A stretch of 64,000 nucleotides of DNA from Macrophomina tecta (Eukaryota; Ascomycota; Dothideomycetes; Botryosphaeriales; Botryosphaeriaceae). The stretch is taken from assembly GCA_024180945.1 (NCBI GenBank), contig JAKSGN010000035.1, forward strand, positions 1,178,001 through 1,242,000, in the 5' to 3' direction. Numbering within the stretch: position 1 is the stretch's first letter; each line of letters starts with the position of its first letter. The notes under the pieces were generated by a model. That model was not told the DNA's origin and searched no databases. It saw nothing but the letters and a program-made list of their open reading frames with translations. A program made the translations under genes and the position numbers. This document shows positions 1 through 10,461 of this stretch, in pieces.

Positions 1-180
1 CTCGAACGGGTTCTTGAAGGTTGATTCATCGAGCCAATCGAACTTGACTGCCTCCGAGCCAGAGGGAGCGGCGGCAGCACCTCTGCGGGATCCGATGACG
101 AAAGGCAGCTTCGCATCTTGCAGGAAAGTCGCAAGGTGACGTGAGGTCTTGCCAGTGCCTCCGGTAAGGAAGAATGCCAT
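1..180 (-). CDS. NmrA-like NAD(P)-binding reductase, 5' part only
   Basis: The first 60 codons of a gene that runs off the left edge, starting with the ATG at 180. The protein opens MAFFLTGGTGKTS, a glycine-rich dinucleotide-binding turn at the end of the first beta strand. A short helix, a second strand (LPFVIGSRRG) and an FDWLDEST segment follow. This layout is that of atypical short-chain dehydrogenases of the NmrA/ergot-alkaloid reductase type, which bind NAD(P)H and either reduce small molecules or sense redox state. The substrate cannot be told from this fragment. Start choice is good because the ATG immediately precedes the conserved beta strand. The rest of the Rossmann fold is outside the window. 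Confidence 0.75.
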   Translation of the reverse strand, partial: MAFFLTGGTGKTSRHLATFLQDAKLPFVIGSRRGAAAAPSGSEAVKFDWLDESTFKNPFE

Positions 181-846
181 GGTCAGTGAGATGTTGGTAG
201 ATTGGCTGAGAGCTTCACGAGTAATGAGTAGGGTCAAGAGAACGTAAAGTTCCCTGCTCGTTCAGCTCGACGATTATAAACTGGTGTTCCGCGAGCTTAA
301 CTCCGCTGCTTGTAGAGTATCTCCGTCAAGGATTCAGGAAGTCAGCACTAGGCCGGAAAACGCAGTTCGACTATGCATGTGATTAGGAGCGACCAGTTCC
401 GGTTTCGAGTAGTGATGCTCGTACGGTGACTGGCATGCAAAGCGATGAATTGGCTCATCCTGGGAATCAGCAGCTAAGCCTTGGGGTATGGGGCTGCAGT
501 GCAGCTCAGGCCCTGCTTGCCTGTTGCGCCACAATACAGCTGGCCGGACTTAACGGTCACAGCCATGTAAGCTGCCACGGCCTTCGCGTCTTGCACGTCC
601 GAAGTCTTACGATACTACAGGCTGATCTGCATGGCAGGCTAGCCCAGTGCTATTAATGCTGGAGCCAAGTTGCCTTCACTCGGGAGCTTTCTGATACTGT
701 TCGACAGCTCTTCCAAGACACATTGCCAATCCACAAGTGCGAGATATATTCGGGCTGACCTAGAAATGGCTGTTTCTTAGATCCCGTTAATTTTGTACAT
801 GGAATTGTGGGAGTCAGCGTAAGGCCCTTGACCATAAACATTGCTA
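181..846. other. Intergenic, no gene seen
   Basis: Upstream region of the NmrA-like gene and 3' flank of the aldo/keto reductase gene. A TTTATAA-like box read on the minus strand near 275-281 lies about 95 nt upstream of the ATG at 180 and could be a TATA element. Short open frames here have no recognisable protein character. Confidence 0.5.
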
Positions 847-2040
847 TCATCCCCCCAGGCTGTGGTTCAGCCACTCTCCAAATATGTTTCTTGTCTCCTT
901 CACCAGCTCGAGCTCTTTCTCTGTTAAGAGCCCGCTCAGAGCCTGCTTTTGGCCATTCCCTTTGTCCTTTGCCTCGTAGCGACTGGTAATAGTACTTCCA
1001 ACTTCCCAATTATCCTCTATTTCATGTGCTGTGCCACCACCGAGAATAGTGCTGAGCCGCAAGCCAGCCTCCTCTCCAGCTGCCAGACCCTGGGCAACCG
1101 CATACTTCAGTGCCAGCTCCGCCAGCTTAGTCCCCCGCTCCTCAACATAATCCGATGCCTTTGCCGCCGCCTCTCTCAGACCCTTCGGCGCGGGATGGAA
1201 ATCACCCAGCTCGCCCACCGGGACGCCCTTCTTCCGGAGCAGCCCAATAGCCAGCGGACTGGACGCGAAGACGCAATCGACGCCCACCTCCTTCAACTCT
1301 CCCAGCCCACCCTCATCCACCAGCACCGTGTTCTGCAGCGTCAGCTGGCCCCAGACCTGCACGGCATCGACCCCCCTTCCATACCTCTGCCGCACCGCCC
1401 GCGCAACCTCCACCAGGCGCGGCACCGGATAGCCAGAAATCCCCACGTAGCGCACCGTCCCCAGCTCCCTCAGCTCGAACAGCGCGCCGACCGCAGCCAC
1501 CGCCTCCTCGACGGACACGAACTCGCAGTCGTGCGTGAACACGATGTCCAGGTACGGCGTGTGCATGCGCTCGAGGCTGCGCTCGACCGACGCGCGGATC
1601 CACGCGGGCGAGTAGTCGAAAGCGTCGGCGGCGATGCGGCCGCACTTGGTCATGAGCAGGTACGAGGCGCGCGGGTGGGCGGCCGCGAAGTCGGGCTGCG
1701 CGAAGGCGTCGCCGAGCAGCATCTCCGACGGGCCGTAGTAGGGCGACGTGTCGATGGCGCGGAAGCCAAGGTCGAGGGCGCGCTTCACAATGTGGCGGGT
1801 TGGCAGTGAGGCCGGGTTGGGATGCAGCTGGTTGCTGAAGCCCGCGCCCCCGAGAACGAGGGCTGGGACGAGGGCGGAGAGCGGGACACTGGGGTGAAGG
1901 ACAGCATTGGGGGGCGCGGTGATGGAGGTGTTTTGTTGTCGTTGTCGTTGTTGTTGCTGTTGCTGTTGCTGCTTCTGCCCCCCCGACGCCCTTGTGCCGT
2001 TCATTGCATCATCCTGCGTCTGTTCAGGGCCCCGAGTCAT
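847..2040 (-). CDS. ARA2: D-arabinose 1-dehydrogenase (NAD+)-like aldo/keto reductase
   Basis: Single-exon gene of 397 codons. It looks like the Ara2/L-galactose dehydrogenase branch of aldo/keto reductases, cytosolic enzymes that oxidise D-arabinose to D-arabinono-1,4-lactone for erythroascorbate synthesis. The barrel begins near residue 60 with LVLGGAGFSNQLHP. The catalytic region DTSPYYGPSEMLLG supplies the Asp and Tyr, YLLMTKCGR the Lys, and DIVFTHDCEF the conserved His. RYVGISGYPV and the C-terminal LGGGTAHEIEDN cofactor-contact region follow. The first 45 residues are an added low-complexity leader with a polyglutamine run at about residues 22-36, encoded by CTG/TTG-type repeats near 1940-1975. 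A start after this leader is possible. The family is clear; the exact sugar substrate is inferred. Confidence 0.82.
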   Translation of the reverse strand: MTRGPEQTQDDAMNGTRASGGQKQQQQQQQQRQRQQNTSITAPPNAVLHPSVPLSALVPALVLGGAGFSNQLHPNPASLPTRHIVKRALDLGFRAIDTSPYYGPSEMLLGDAFAQPDFAAAHPRASYLLMTKCGRIAADAFDYSPAWIRASVERSLERMHTPYLDIVFTHDCEFVSVEEAVAAVGALFELRELGTVRYVGISGYPVPRLVEVARAVRQRYGRGVDAVQVWGQLTLQNTVLVDEGGLGELKEVGVDCVFASSPLAIGLLRKKGVPVGELGDFHPAPKGLREAAAKASDYVEERGTKLAELALKYAVAQGLAAGEEAGLRLSTILGGGTAHEIEDNWEVGSTITSRYEAKDKGNGQKQALSGLLTEKELELVKETRNIFGEWLNHSLGG

Positions 2041-2682
2041 TGCGGCTGCCGGCTGAGCTTAAAGGCCAACGATATGCGAGTGCGGTTGATATGCGATCCT
2101 GCCATGGCAGAGGCTGGATGGTGGGGAGAAAATGATGGGGGTAAAATAGCACGAACGCGCGACTCAGCGTCCGGCTGTCAATGGCGGATAAATAGCCCAT
2201 ACCCCGCAGTCCCTGCTTCCAAGGATATCGAACGCTGTGACGGCCCACCTATCGCTTATCGTGAGCATGCTGTATGCATTGCGGCTACATGGATGTTGCC
2301 TAAAGGAGAAAATATCGTTCACAACTCAGCTGCAAGAAAATGGGACATGCGCATAGCATTGAAGTGGTTTAATTTCCAGTCCCATCGTTGACGACCAGAC
2401 ACAGCCGATTCACTTTTCCTTTAATCCAAACTAGCCAGACTACATTCTCTACCCGCAACTGTCTCCTCATGACCACCAATGGAGCCATGGATGAATCCAG
2501 ATTCAAGCAGCCGCCTACCAGCGGAACCCATGACAAAAATAGAAGACAATACACCCTTGAGCGAGCTTTGGTCCACATCATCCTTCCCTCGCCCAGAAAC
2601 AACATCACACCGCTCTGTCACTTATCACGCCTCCCTCGTTGCTTCTTGCTCTCGGAGCTCCGTTCAACCACGGTCGAATACG
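2041..2682. other. Intergenic, no gene seen
   Basis: Upstream region of the ARA2-like gene and 3' flank of the Ser/Thr-rich membrane-protein gene. Several short overlapping frames exist on both strands, but none has a convincing start context, domain or splice structure. Confidence 0.5.
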
Positions 2683-3514
2683 TCAAGCTCCCGCAGCACC
2701 ATCTCCGCTTTTACCCCAGCTTTCTCGCTTCGCCCTCTCCGCGTGCTTGCGATGTACCCACCACGCGCCCACAGCGAATGTTGCAAAGACAAATGTCGCA
2801 ACGCCACACACGGACCCAACAATGGTGCCAATGTGCTTTTGCATGGAGGCATTGTCGTCGGGCGAGGGACGTACTATGTACGATGGCCGAGAAGTGTAGG
2901 CATGGAATGACGCAAATGACGGAGTGTATCCATCACTCGTACTGATGTAACTACCCAGAGAGCTGGAGAGCGAGAATTGTGGGGTTGTTGCGCTGATGCT
3001 CAAAGAGCTGGGGCTGGACGAGGTCTCTGATGGCGTAGTGGCATTCGTCGGCAGGAGCTCAGTGGTGGCAGATGTGTTGGATGTCTGCACACTCGGATCT
3101 GTAGAGGTGATTGGATTACCTGGACCAGTAGCGGTGCTCATTGGACCGATTGTGGTGATCGTAATAAATGTGTTCGTCGTGGTGTTGGTGCATGGCGGTC
3201 CTGAACTGGCTTGTGCGGATCTGGCTGTTGAATTCACCGTCAATGGACTCGGGCAGCCCAGCGACTGAGCGAAAGACACCATCCCACTCATATTAGTGGC
3301 GGGGGAGGCCAACGTCGCGGAATTTCCAGAAGCTTGTACCGGCGTCAGAGTAAGTGAACCCGAGACTGTGAGATTTGTAAACGGTCGATTCACCCACAGT
3401 AGGCTGTTTGCGCCTTGGTGAGTGAGGTCAGATATTCCCGTTGATAATACCATTGTGGCAGCGTTTTGTCGAGCGTTGTGGGTCGCGCTGCTGATTATCG
3501 ATGGATATTTTGCA
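2683..3514 (-). CDS. Ser/Thr-rich single-pass membrane protein, 5' exon unresolved
   Basis: The main exon encodes about 276 residues. A long extracellular-type region rich in Ser, Thr and Asn (NTTTNTFITITTIG, many NxT/S sites) is followed by one transmembrane segment, IGTIVGSVCGVATFVFATFAV. A short basic tail, WWVHRKHAERAKRESWGKSG, ends at TGA. This is the plan of fungal cell-wall sensor or mucin-like proteins of the Wsc/Mid2 kind, though I see no WSC cysteine motif. The upstream acceptor GGCTGACCAG before 3514 is good, but no in-frame ATG exon could be joined with confidence. A hydrophobic stretch just upstream (about 3555-3600, reading LCAFLLLI) may be the signal peptide in another frame. 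Function unknown. Confidence 0.55.
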
Positions 3515-4312
3515 CTGGTCAGCCAACATGCATGACGCTGTGTAGAACTGCCAATGAAGCACCGGACCTGCTTACGATCAGTAACAGGAAGGCGCACAGC
3601 GGTGTGAGTGCATCATGGGAGTCAAGCGGAGCAGCCGCACTTCACAAGAAGACTTGGCCTTGAATCGATGGCCCATATGATGTTCTTGTGGACATCACCT
3701 GCTTCAATTGAACGCACATGATTACTCCGAGAACTTAGAAAGGAGAGGTGGCAGCTGGGTTCAAGGTAGGAGAAGCGCGCTTTTCCATCGATGAGACCAG
3801 GGTAGCCAGGCATCAAGTTGTTCAAAATCCTACTCTTCAAATGCAACTCAAGAATCAGTGGGTGCTCAACAGCTTCCGGGATCCCCTCCCATGAATTCTT
3901 GGGCGCATGCTGTCATGGTTTCTCCTTTCCGGACTCTGTCATTTCGTAGGGCGGGTACTTGAGCTGCTGCTTCGATCCTGAGCTGCAGAACCCTAACAAT
4001 GCTGGGCCATGTAAGAACTACAAACTGCACGATTTCGGATATGTAGCGCGGATAAGTCCGGGACAAGATTGCGAAAGGTCGTAGTATGGGTTACGGTAGG
4101 GTAAAAATCGAGACGAAGAACTGAATTCCTAGCACGGTAAATCCAGCCCAGAGCAACGCGAATCATCATCGCAAATCGTGAAGCCAGGTCCATAAGAGTA
4201 AGGAAACTCCATTTTTGCGTCACTGGCGCATGCTTTTATAGCCCATGACCGCTCATGACCGGTTCCCAAATGTAACCCCCAGACAGTTCAACTCCCCTTC
4301 CCAGGAACCAAT
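3515..4312. other. Intergenic or unresolved 5' exon region
   Basis: Holds the likely first exon and promoter of the membrane-protein gene (about 3515-3620) and the 3' flank of the S29 gene. Beyond a candidate signal-peptide stretch near 3555-3600, nothing else is supportable. Confidence 0.4.
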
Positions 4313-4772
4313 TTACCGGTGCTGTGCTGCAAGTCAGCCTACTATCCTCGTGGTTTCCATACAGATCCCCCCTGGAGGTGTGGCTGTGTCCAACCGCCAC
4401 ACAGCTCTGCCACGGTGTGCTGCGCACTTGGTTAGGAGAGGATTCGGGATGCCGTACCTTGACGAAGCCAATGTCGGTGGACTTCTCACGGAAGCACTGA
4501 CGGCAAATGTTGAGGCCGTACTTGCGGATCAGACCGGCCTTGTGGGTGCAGACGCGGCTATAAAGGCGGAACATCAGCGAATGATTCAATGAGCCTCCAT
4601 CATGGTGCCTCCATCGCTTCCATCAAGGTGCTTCCTTCTCCCCTGCTCCGGCTCGAGCATATAAAGCAACCTCATGTCCTCTCGTATCCGTCGTGCGGGT
4701 GCAGACGTACCAGCCGCGGGCGCCCTTGCCGTAGGTACGGGGACGGGAGAAGTAGACGGTCTCGTGGGCCAT
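4313..4772 (-). CDS. RPS29: 40S ribosomal protein S29 (uS14)
   Basis: Three exons, 4711-4772, 4458-4557 and 4313-4321, give exactly 56 residues, the usual S29 length. The protein starts [17 protein letters not shown]. It carries the zinc ribbon GCRVC (Cys21, Cys24) paired with NICRQC (Cys39, Cys42), then [12 protein letters not shown]. The last exon is only nine nucleotides, coding His-Arg-stop. This restores the common fungal KHR ending, which decides between two nearby acceptors: the downstream CACAG is used, not TTGCAG. S29 sits in the head of the small subunit near the mRNA channel. The first intron is 153 nt and the second 136 nt. The ATG is fixed by homology to the family N-terminus. 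Confidence 0.95.
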
Positions 4773-5934
4773 GGTTGCGAGTTGTCGGGGTCGTGGGACG
4801 GAGGTGTCTGCAGCGGGAATCGGGTCAGCATGAGCGATTCCTGACAGCAATACAGCAGGCAGTGGCACGCACTCGTGGAAAGAAGCTCGTCCGGAGGGGC
4901 AGGGTTACCGTCGTGGTCGTCTCGGTGGTCGTCGTTTCTGCGTGTCGCGTTGGGTTCGATTTGCGCTATCCACAGTGCGAGAATTCCTAAGCGAGGTCGG
5001 CCCGAGGCTTGGCGCCAAAGCGCTGGTGTGGGCCCGTTACGGCCGGCGCTGAAGACCTATCACGCATTTCTCAGCGGAGGGCGGCTGCAGGCACCGCGTG
5101 CGCAGTCTGGAGCTGAGACCGCGCGCTGCTGCTGCTGCTGCCGCGTCGTCGCTCATGCGCTCCGCCCCGCTGCGCGCTAACACAAAGGCAGTAAATAACC
5201 AACGAAACACCACCTGGTGCTTGTGCTTGAAACCCTGCGGCGGCCACAAGACAGACAGCTGCCCTGCTGATCGGTTACCGGCACCGTCATTCCGACTCTT
5301 CCGTCTTCTCATCTCTCACGAACGCAAGGCACGCGCGCCTTCCGTGGGTAACCCGGCTCAGTAGGTCCAAATTGTCCCGTTACTTCCTCTAGTCAGCCCC
5401 CCCATTGCGCGTATCGCTGAGCCTCCATTCCTACCCAAAGCTCCACCGCCCGGTCAGCAATCGACGTGGCTGTGGGGAGCTGCCAATTCTCCAAATAAGT
5501 ACGCAAGCCCACCACTTCCGCCCCCTTCCGCCCAAACTCCTCAAGTGTTTGTCGGCTTCATTGGACCACCTCAGTCACATGATATCTCGACATGGATTTC
5601 AAGACTGCTTTAATCCGCGCCTACCTTTGGATCGTCCTAACCGTCCAGTTACAGCCTAGCTGGGCCATCCGCATCCGTATCAAGGCCTGCCTAGAGGACC
5701 GCGAGAAAGCAAAACGCTCGCGAAACCCCGTTTGGCGACCATCCTTCCGCAGACGGCACGCCTGAGCCACAGAGCCACCGCTTCCGCTCTTCACTTTCCG
5801 CTCCAAGTACACATCCGGCTCTACAGTCTCGACCGTCCGATACGACACATCAGCCGCACGCCCCCCCCCCCGCCCCGCGAACCACTGAACTCCCATACAA
5901 CCCCGCCTCTAGCTCATTCTCAAACAAAACCGCC
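4773..5934. promoter_or_regulatory. Shared divergent promoter region, RPS29 / APC13
   Basis: 1.16 kb between head-to-head starts. It contains pyrimidine-rich stretches, a CTG-repeat patch near 5128-5142, and an 11-C run at 5861-5871 shortly before the APC13 start. No coding region is supportable. Specific factor sites were not identified. Confidence 0.45.
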
Positions 5935-6393
5935 ATGGTACGTCTCCCTACGCCGTCCACGCTCCTGCGTTCCCAAACCAAATGTCCATGCCCGAAAACG
6001 CTCTCCCTGCTAACCCCGTGCCCTTCCCTCAAACAGTCCCGCGACTCGTCCCGCACCTACCTGCACCTCCCGCAGCCCCGCTTCGCCGACCTCTTCGAGG
6101 AGTTCACGCGCACGCCCCTGCTGCCCGAGGAGATCTACGTGGCGCCGCAGCACCAACCCATCAACCCGGAGGACGAAGACGACGTGGTGCCCGACCAGCA
6201 CGCTGCCTTCGGCATCCAGCGCGCCACCCAGAAGCAGCGCCAGCCCGCATGGCGCGACCTCGGCCTGGACGAGCTGCTCACCCGCGGTCCCACTGAGCCC
6301 GTCAGGGTCAGCCTCGCCGCCAGGACGAGAGGCAGTGGCAGTGGGGAAGGCGCTGCGGCTGGCGGCAGTGCTGGGAGTGGATTGCCGCGGTGA
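5935..6393 (+). CDS. APC13: Anaphase-promoting complex subunit 13-like protein
   Basis: Two exons. The first is only the ATG at 5935-5937, followed at once by a GTACGT donor. After an intron with a GCTAAC branch point and an AAACAG acceptor, exon 2 runs 6037-6393. The 119-residue product begins MSRDSSRTYLHLPQPR. It continues DLFEEFTRTPLLPEEIYV, an acidic NPEDEDDVVPDQHAAFGI segment, then PAWRDLGLDELL. The order of a D-x-L/E patch, PLLPEE, a proline/acid stretch and W-x-DLGL-x-x-L matches the Apc13 (Swm1) family, which stabilises TPR subunits of the ubiquitin ligase in the nucleus. The Gly/Ser-rich tail is likely disordered. Alternative: an unspliced start downstream, but no other ATG fits this frame. 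Confidence 0.68.
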   Translation: MVRLPTPSTLLRSQTKCPCPKTLSLLTPCPSLKQSRDSSRTYLHLPQPRFADLFEEFTRTPLLPEEIYVAPQHQPINPEDEDDVVPDQHAAFGIQRATQKQRQPAWRDLGLDELLTRGPTEPVRVSLAARTRGSGSGEGAAAGGSAGSGLPR

Positions 6394-6966
6394 TGTGATG
6401 ATGGAAATAAGTGGTGACGGCCGGCCCGTTTTACCCACGAGCGTACTTCACGCTTGGCTAGTTGCTATACTCAGGGAGCCCAGCGCGACTTACGAAGCAT
6501 AGATCTAGACGGCAATTAACTTGATACGTATAGAATCAAGAAGAAGACTGGCAGAGCTGCCTATGGCCGGTGTCCCTGTCTCGCAACGGCTAATGGCGCC
6601 TGTAAAGTAGACGTAAGAGCAGGTCAAGAGCAAGGAGGTTAGAAACGGAAACAAGAGATCTTCATCTCAGCAGTACGGGAAGGAACCCGTTGTGCCGTAG
6701 TGACATTGACAAATGGTAAAGAGAGTAGAAGAGAAAACGCTGTAGCCAAAGACCCTCTACCCTGCTCTACCGTAGACCTTACACGTACGAGAAGTAAAAG
6801 ACCGCTGAGTCAAGCACCGAAGCCCGCAAAATAGGCAGTGAAGCTCCAAAAAATATCTCGAAGAGACCCAAGCATCAACTACGCCCAAAACGTGACCAAG
6901 CCTGAAGTGCCAAAACCTCCGGAATTCCATAAAACCAGGAGTTTAGAAAGAGATCAATATCCAAGT
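6394..6966. other. Convergent intergenic region
   Basis: 3' flanks of APC13 and the DUF4211 gene. A-rich and lacking long frames. Nothing recognised. Confidence 0.5.
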
Positions 6967-9108
6967 TCAAGGTTTCGGATACCTGTTCCAGCCAGCTTGC
7001 TACAGGAGTAGTCAGCAACCAACACCACTGCTGATACAGAACGACAAACTTACCTTGGCTTCCCTAGCCGTCTCGGTCGTGGCCTTAAAGTCCTGGTATA
7101 GGCGCTTGATCTCGCCGCTGTCGTGCATCTCATCCACGACCTTGTTTGCATACTTAGTCTTCTTTTTCGTCTTCCATCCATCGCGCTCAACTATCTTGGC
7201 GGCGTCGAGATGGCCCTGCGACCTCAGGTAGTCCTTGACCCAGTCGTAGAGATGCCAGCGCCAGTGCGCCAGCGTGTGGGCTGTCTCCGCGTTGGTCTTG
7301 CAGTATACACCGACATGGAAGACGGTATCCTGGGGAGGCAAGACATTTCCCTTGGCGTCAACAGAGCGGCGGTCGTCAGAACTGCCGGAACTGTCATCCT
7401 CGTCCGAGTCAGATGAGTCATCCTCGACATCGGAGAGCGTATCCCCCCTGTAGGCTTTACCAGTGAACTGGATGTCCCAGGTAGCAGTATGGCTCTTGCG
7501 ATTGCAAGCACCACAATGGTTTTCCAGCAGCAACCTTGAAGCACCGTCAATTTCCACTGATTCTAAGATTGGCCTAGCGTGAAGAGCTCTTGTGAAGTCC
7601 CTCGTCCACGCGGACGACGTAAACTTCAAGCCCGCCAGCCCCCTGACCTCATCGTCCAGTTTCCTAAATGTAAGCTGGTAGATCTCGTCGTCTTTAGCGA
7701 ATCCAGGATTAAGCTTCTTCTGAACCATCCACTCCACTGCATACTTGAAGAGATCTTTAGCCTTTGCCCGGCTTAAGCTGCTGAACGCAAGAGGTATCCT
7801 AGCATCTGCATCCGGAATGCCAAGTGTCTCTTCGTCATCGTCAATGATAAAATTTTCGTCATCGTCGTCTTCTTGGAACATATCCAACGCTGTGGCCTGG
7901 CGAATCCCAGTATTATGCTCGTCTAAAAACCCGTCCTCGTCTTCAATTTCCTCCTCTGATTCAGGCTCTGTATCCGTGTCATATAGAGCGCGTCTGTGTC
8001 CCGGTTGAAGCTCTTGCGCATCCTCCGGTGAGGCATCTTTCTCGCCAGCACGACGCCGTTTGAGCGCGTCCAATGCCTTCTTGCGTTGAGTTATCATCCG
8101 CGGCACGCTTCGTGCTCGACGTGAGAGAAGCCTCTTCGGGGAAGGTCCAAGGAATTCAAGGTCCTCAGCGAGATCCTCTTGCTCCTGCCTTACTGCTGAA
8201 GATGATCGACTGTGAGACCTCTGGTTGACTGGTTCGTCGTCACACTCAGAGATCGGATGTGTCTTCCTCTTCCTTGACGACACGGGTACGTCTTCCTCGC
8301 TCTCATCCTCACTATAGACTTCCGCAACCTTCCTGCCGTGCCTATTCCTTGCCGACACCGACCTGTCTTCCTCGCTTTCTTCATCTGAGATCACAGTTCT
8401 CTCGGCTTTTCTTCTTCTCGCCGAGACCGGTGCTTCCTCGTCGCTTTCTTCCTCTTCTCTGAAGATCTCCGCAACATTCATCCCCTTCTTCTTCTTCTTT
8501 GGAGTTGATCCTGGGGAAGAAGCAAGAGCATCATCACCGCTAGATTCCGGTTCACCGAAGGCGGAACCGCGACCGTCAATCCTTGAGGGCCTTCCTGTTA
8601 TCTCCAGATCTTCTGAACCATCGTCGACAGACCTTACGGCGGCGTTCCGTCCGCCTCTACTTTTCTTTGATGACCTCGTCTCGCGTCTACTAGACGGCAT
8701 CGAATTATCCGTTGAATCAGCCTTTCTCGAACTCTTCCCGGCTTTCATCGTAGTTTGTTGCCTCCTCTGCCGTGCCGGGACATCGTCTGATAAGCGCTCA
8801 CTTTCCGGCGAGACAGCCTTCTTCGACTTTTTGGCCGTGCTCGACTTGACCTGCTGCCTCCCTCTGCGCGGAGTTATGTCATCCGATGCGCCGGATGCTT
8901 CCGGTGCTACCTGAGTCGAACTTTCCTCTTCTTTTTTCACCTTCGGGCTTGTGTGGTCGCGTTCGCTGAAGCGGATCTTCTTCTGGTTCCGCTTCTTAGC
9001 ACTGTTGAGGAAGGTGCTGGTCTTCACTTGTGATCTCGGAGCCGGTACGTTGTCGCTATCGCTGCTGGAGCTAGAGCGGTCTGGTTCATGTTTTAAAGTC
9101 GGCGCCAT
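6967..9108 (-). CDS. DUF4211-family nuclear protein
   Basis: Two exons, 7054-9108 and 6967-6999, joined by a GTAAGT/TGTAG intron with a GCTGAC branch point. The product is 695 residues and the second exon adds only ten codons. The N-terminal 400 residues are highly charged, with Lys/Arg patches (KKSKKAVSPE, PKKKKKGMN) alternating with Ser/Asp/Glu runs, as in chromatin-associated proteins. An acidic ENFIIDDDEET leads into the folded region (about 425-560): PLAFSSLSRAKAKDLF, ENHCGACNRKSHTATWDI and FHVGVYCKTNAE. The CGAC pair could join other Cys/His in a metal site. HWRWHLYDWVKDYL follows. DUF4211 proteins are fungal, probably nuclear, with no established biochemical role that I know of. The start is the first ATG, with upstream stops. 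Confidence 0.75.
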
Positions 9109-9396
9109 CGTGGGCTGGATTGCGGACGAGTGCAGTTGCGATGGTTGTTCGGAGATTAGCAGGGTAACTTGGCTGGCGCCTGTGAGCTTAGTATTAGCGA
9201 GATCGCTGACAAAAACGCATGTGAGCTGGGCGTCAAAGGCTTGTTTGCATCAAATAAGAGCTAGGCCAAACGTCAGGACGATAATAGGACAAACTGAAGG
9301 TGCTTCTTCTGGCGGTAGCAGAACAACCTCCCGAGACAGACGCCCAACTTGGGTATGACTGCCTAGCTGCCACCCTTAGCTAGCCAAGCGGAATAT

Positions 9397-9650
9397 TTAT
9401 ATATTGCGCCTTCTCGCACAAAGCCACCAAAATAATCCCAGGATTGTAAGCCTACCTTCTACAGTGTATCCATCGACTGTTACCTTGCGCCTCTTCACCG
9501 GGCTCGGCGACCCGACGTCATCCACGGCGGCGGCGCGATTACGGGCGTCAGCCGACAAATTCGCGGCAGCAGGCGACAATGACGGCACTGGAGTGAAGTT
9601 GAGGCGAGTCTGGCGCGGCTGGCGACGCGCGGGTCGCTTTGTTGGCTTCA
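9397..9650 (-). CDS. Hypothetical small basic protein, possibly a first exon
   Basis: From the ATG at 9650 the frame reads MKPTKRPARRQPRQTRLNF, then TPVPSLSPAAANLS, and a KRRKVTVDG basic patch that could be a nuclear localisation signal. Composition is protein-like (RQTRLNFTP, SPVKRRK). The frame then loses quality after VEG, where a GTAGGC donor occurs, so this may be the first exon of a longer gene. A possible continuation lies in 9240-9350 but no splice could be fixed. The opposite strand also has an overlapping open frame of equal length. Function unknown; the gene itself is uncertain. Confidence 0.35.
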
Positions 9651-10461
9651 TGCAGGCCGCGTAATGGGGATGACTAGGTTCGACAGCAAGTACTGTTCTT
9701 TCGAATCGGATTGTATCTGTCGCTATTTGGGGATTTTGGTATATCGTGCAGAACCCGTGTGGAGAGGGGAAGTGGTGTGGCATCGGCGGGGTGCAGGTAA
9801 TTGGCGAGAACTTCGACGGTAATTCCGCGTCGTCCGCAGGCGCGCGATCCCGTGATTACTAGTCTTAAACGGGCAACTGTGTGGGCGCGTGCCTATGACA
9901 TGCCCTGCTCCAATCAGAGCGCGGTGATGCACATGGCGGTGGAGACCCTTGTGGATAGTTTCCTGCGGGAATGCACCAAGCCAAAACGGGGGGTGTTGAT
10001 GACTCGCTCCTACATTTGCACTGTTTGCAAGGGTTTCTTCCGTGATCCGCGGCTAGTGTCCTCCGTACTATTACCTTCCGCGAAGCTTGTTGCTTAGACA
10101 GGGTAGATGCCGGGTGCGTGTTGGTTCACTTCCATACGATCTCCTGTGGTTCGGATTTTTAATGCGGCTGTGTTACTCCTGCAGCGCGGAATTACTGGAT
10201 CTTATCTGTAGTGGTTTCATAATAGTAGAGTCACCTCTGCATCACCCGAAGAGTTGGAGCACTCATCTGAACGCAAATGCTCTGAAATGCTCATATATTG
10301 GCGTCCCGACGACTATTTCCAATACACACATGTGTTTAGTACGAAGGCCAGATCTGGACGACCTGCTCTTTCTGCACGTGAAAAGCACAGATACCCAATC
10401 TAAACAACACGACAGCCCCCTCAGTTAAGTCTATTTCTCGTAACATCCATTGTATGGTCAA
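9651..10461. other. Intergenic, no gene seen
   Basis: Region between the small hypothetical gene and the 3' end of the deaminase gene. Two weak forward frames (9801-10097, 10087-10428) lack domains, start context and introns. Confidence 0.45.

Noticed and set aside
949..1809. 286-codon forward frame opposite the aldo/keto reductase
   Set aside because: It is the complement of a clear conserved enzyme; its residues are the usual His/Arg/Gln-rich shadow.
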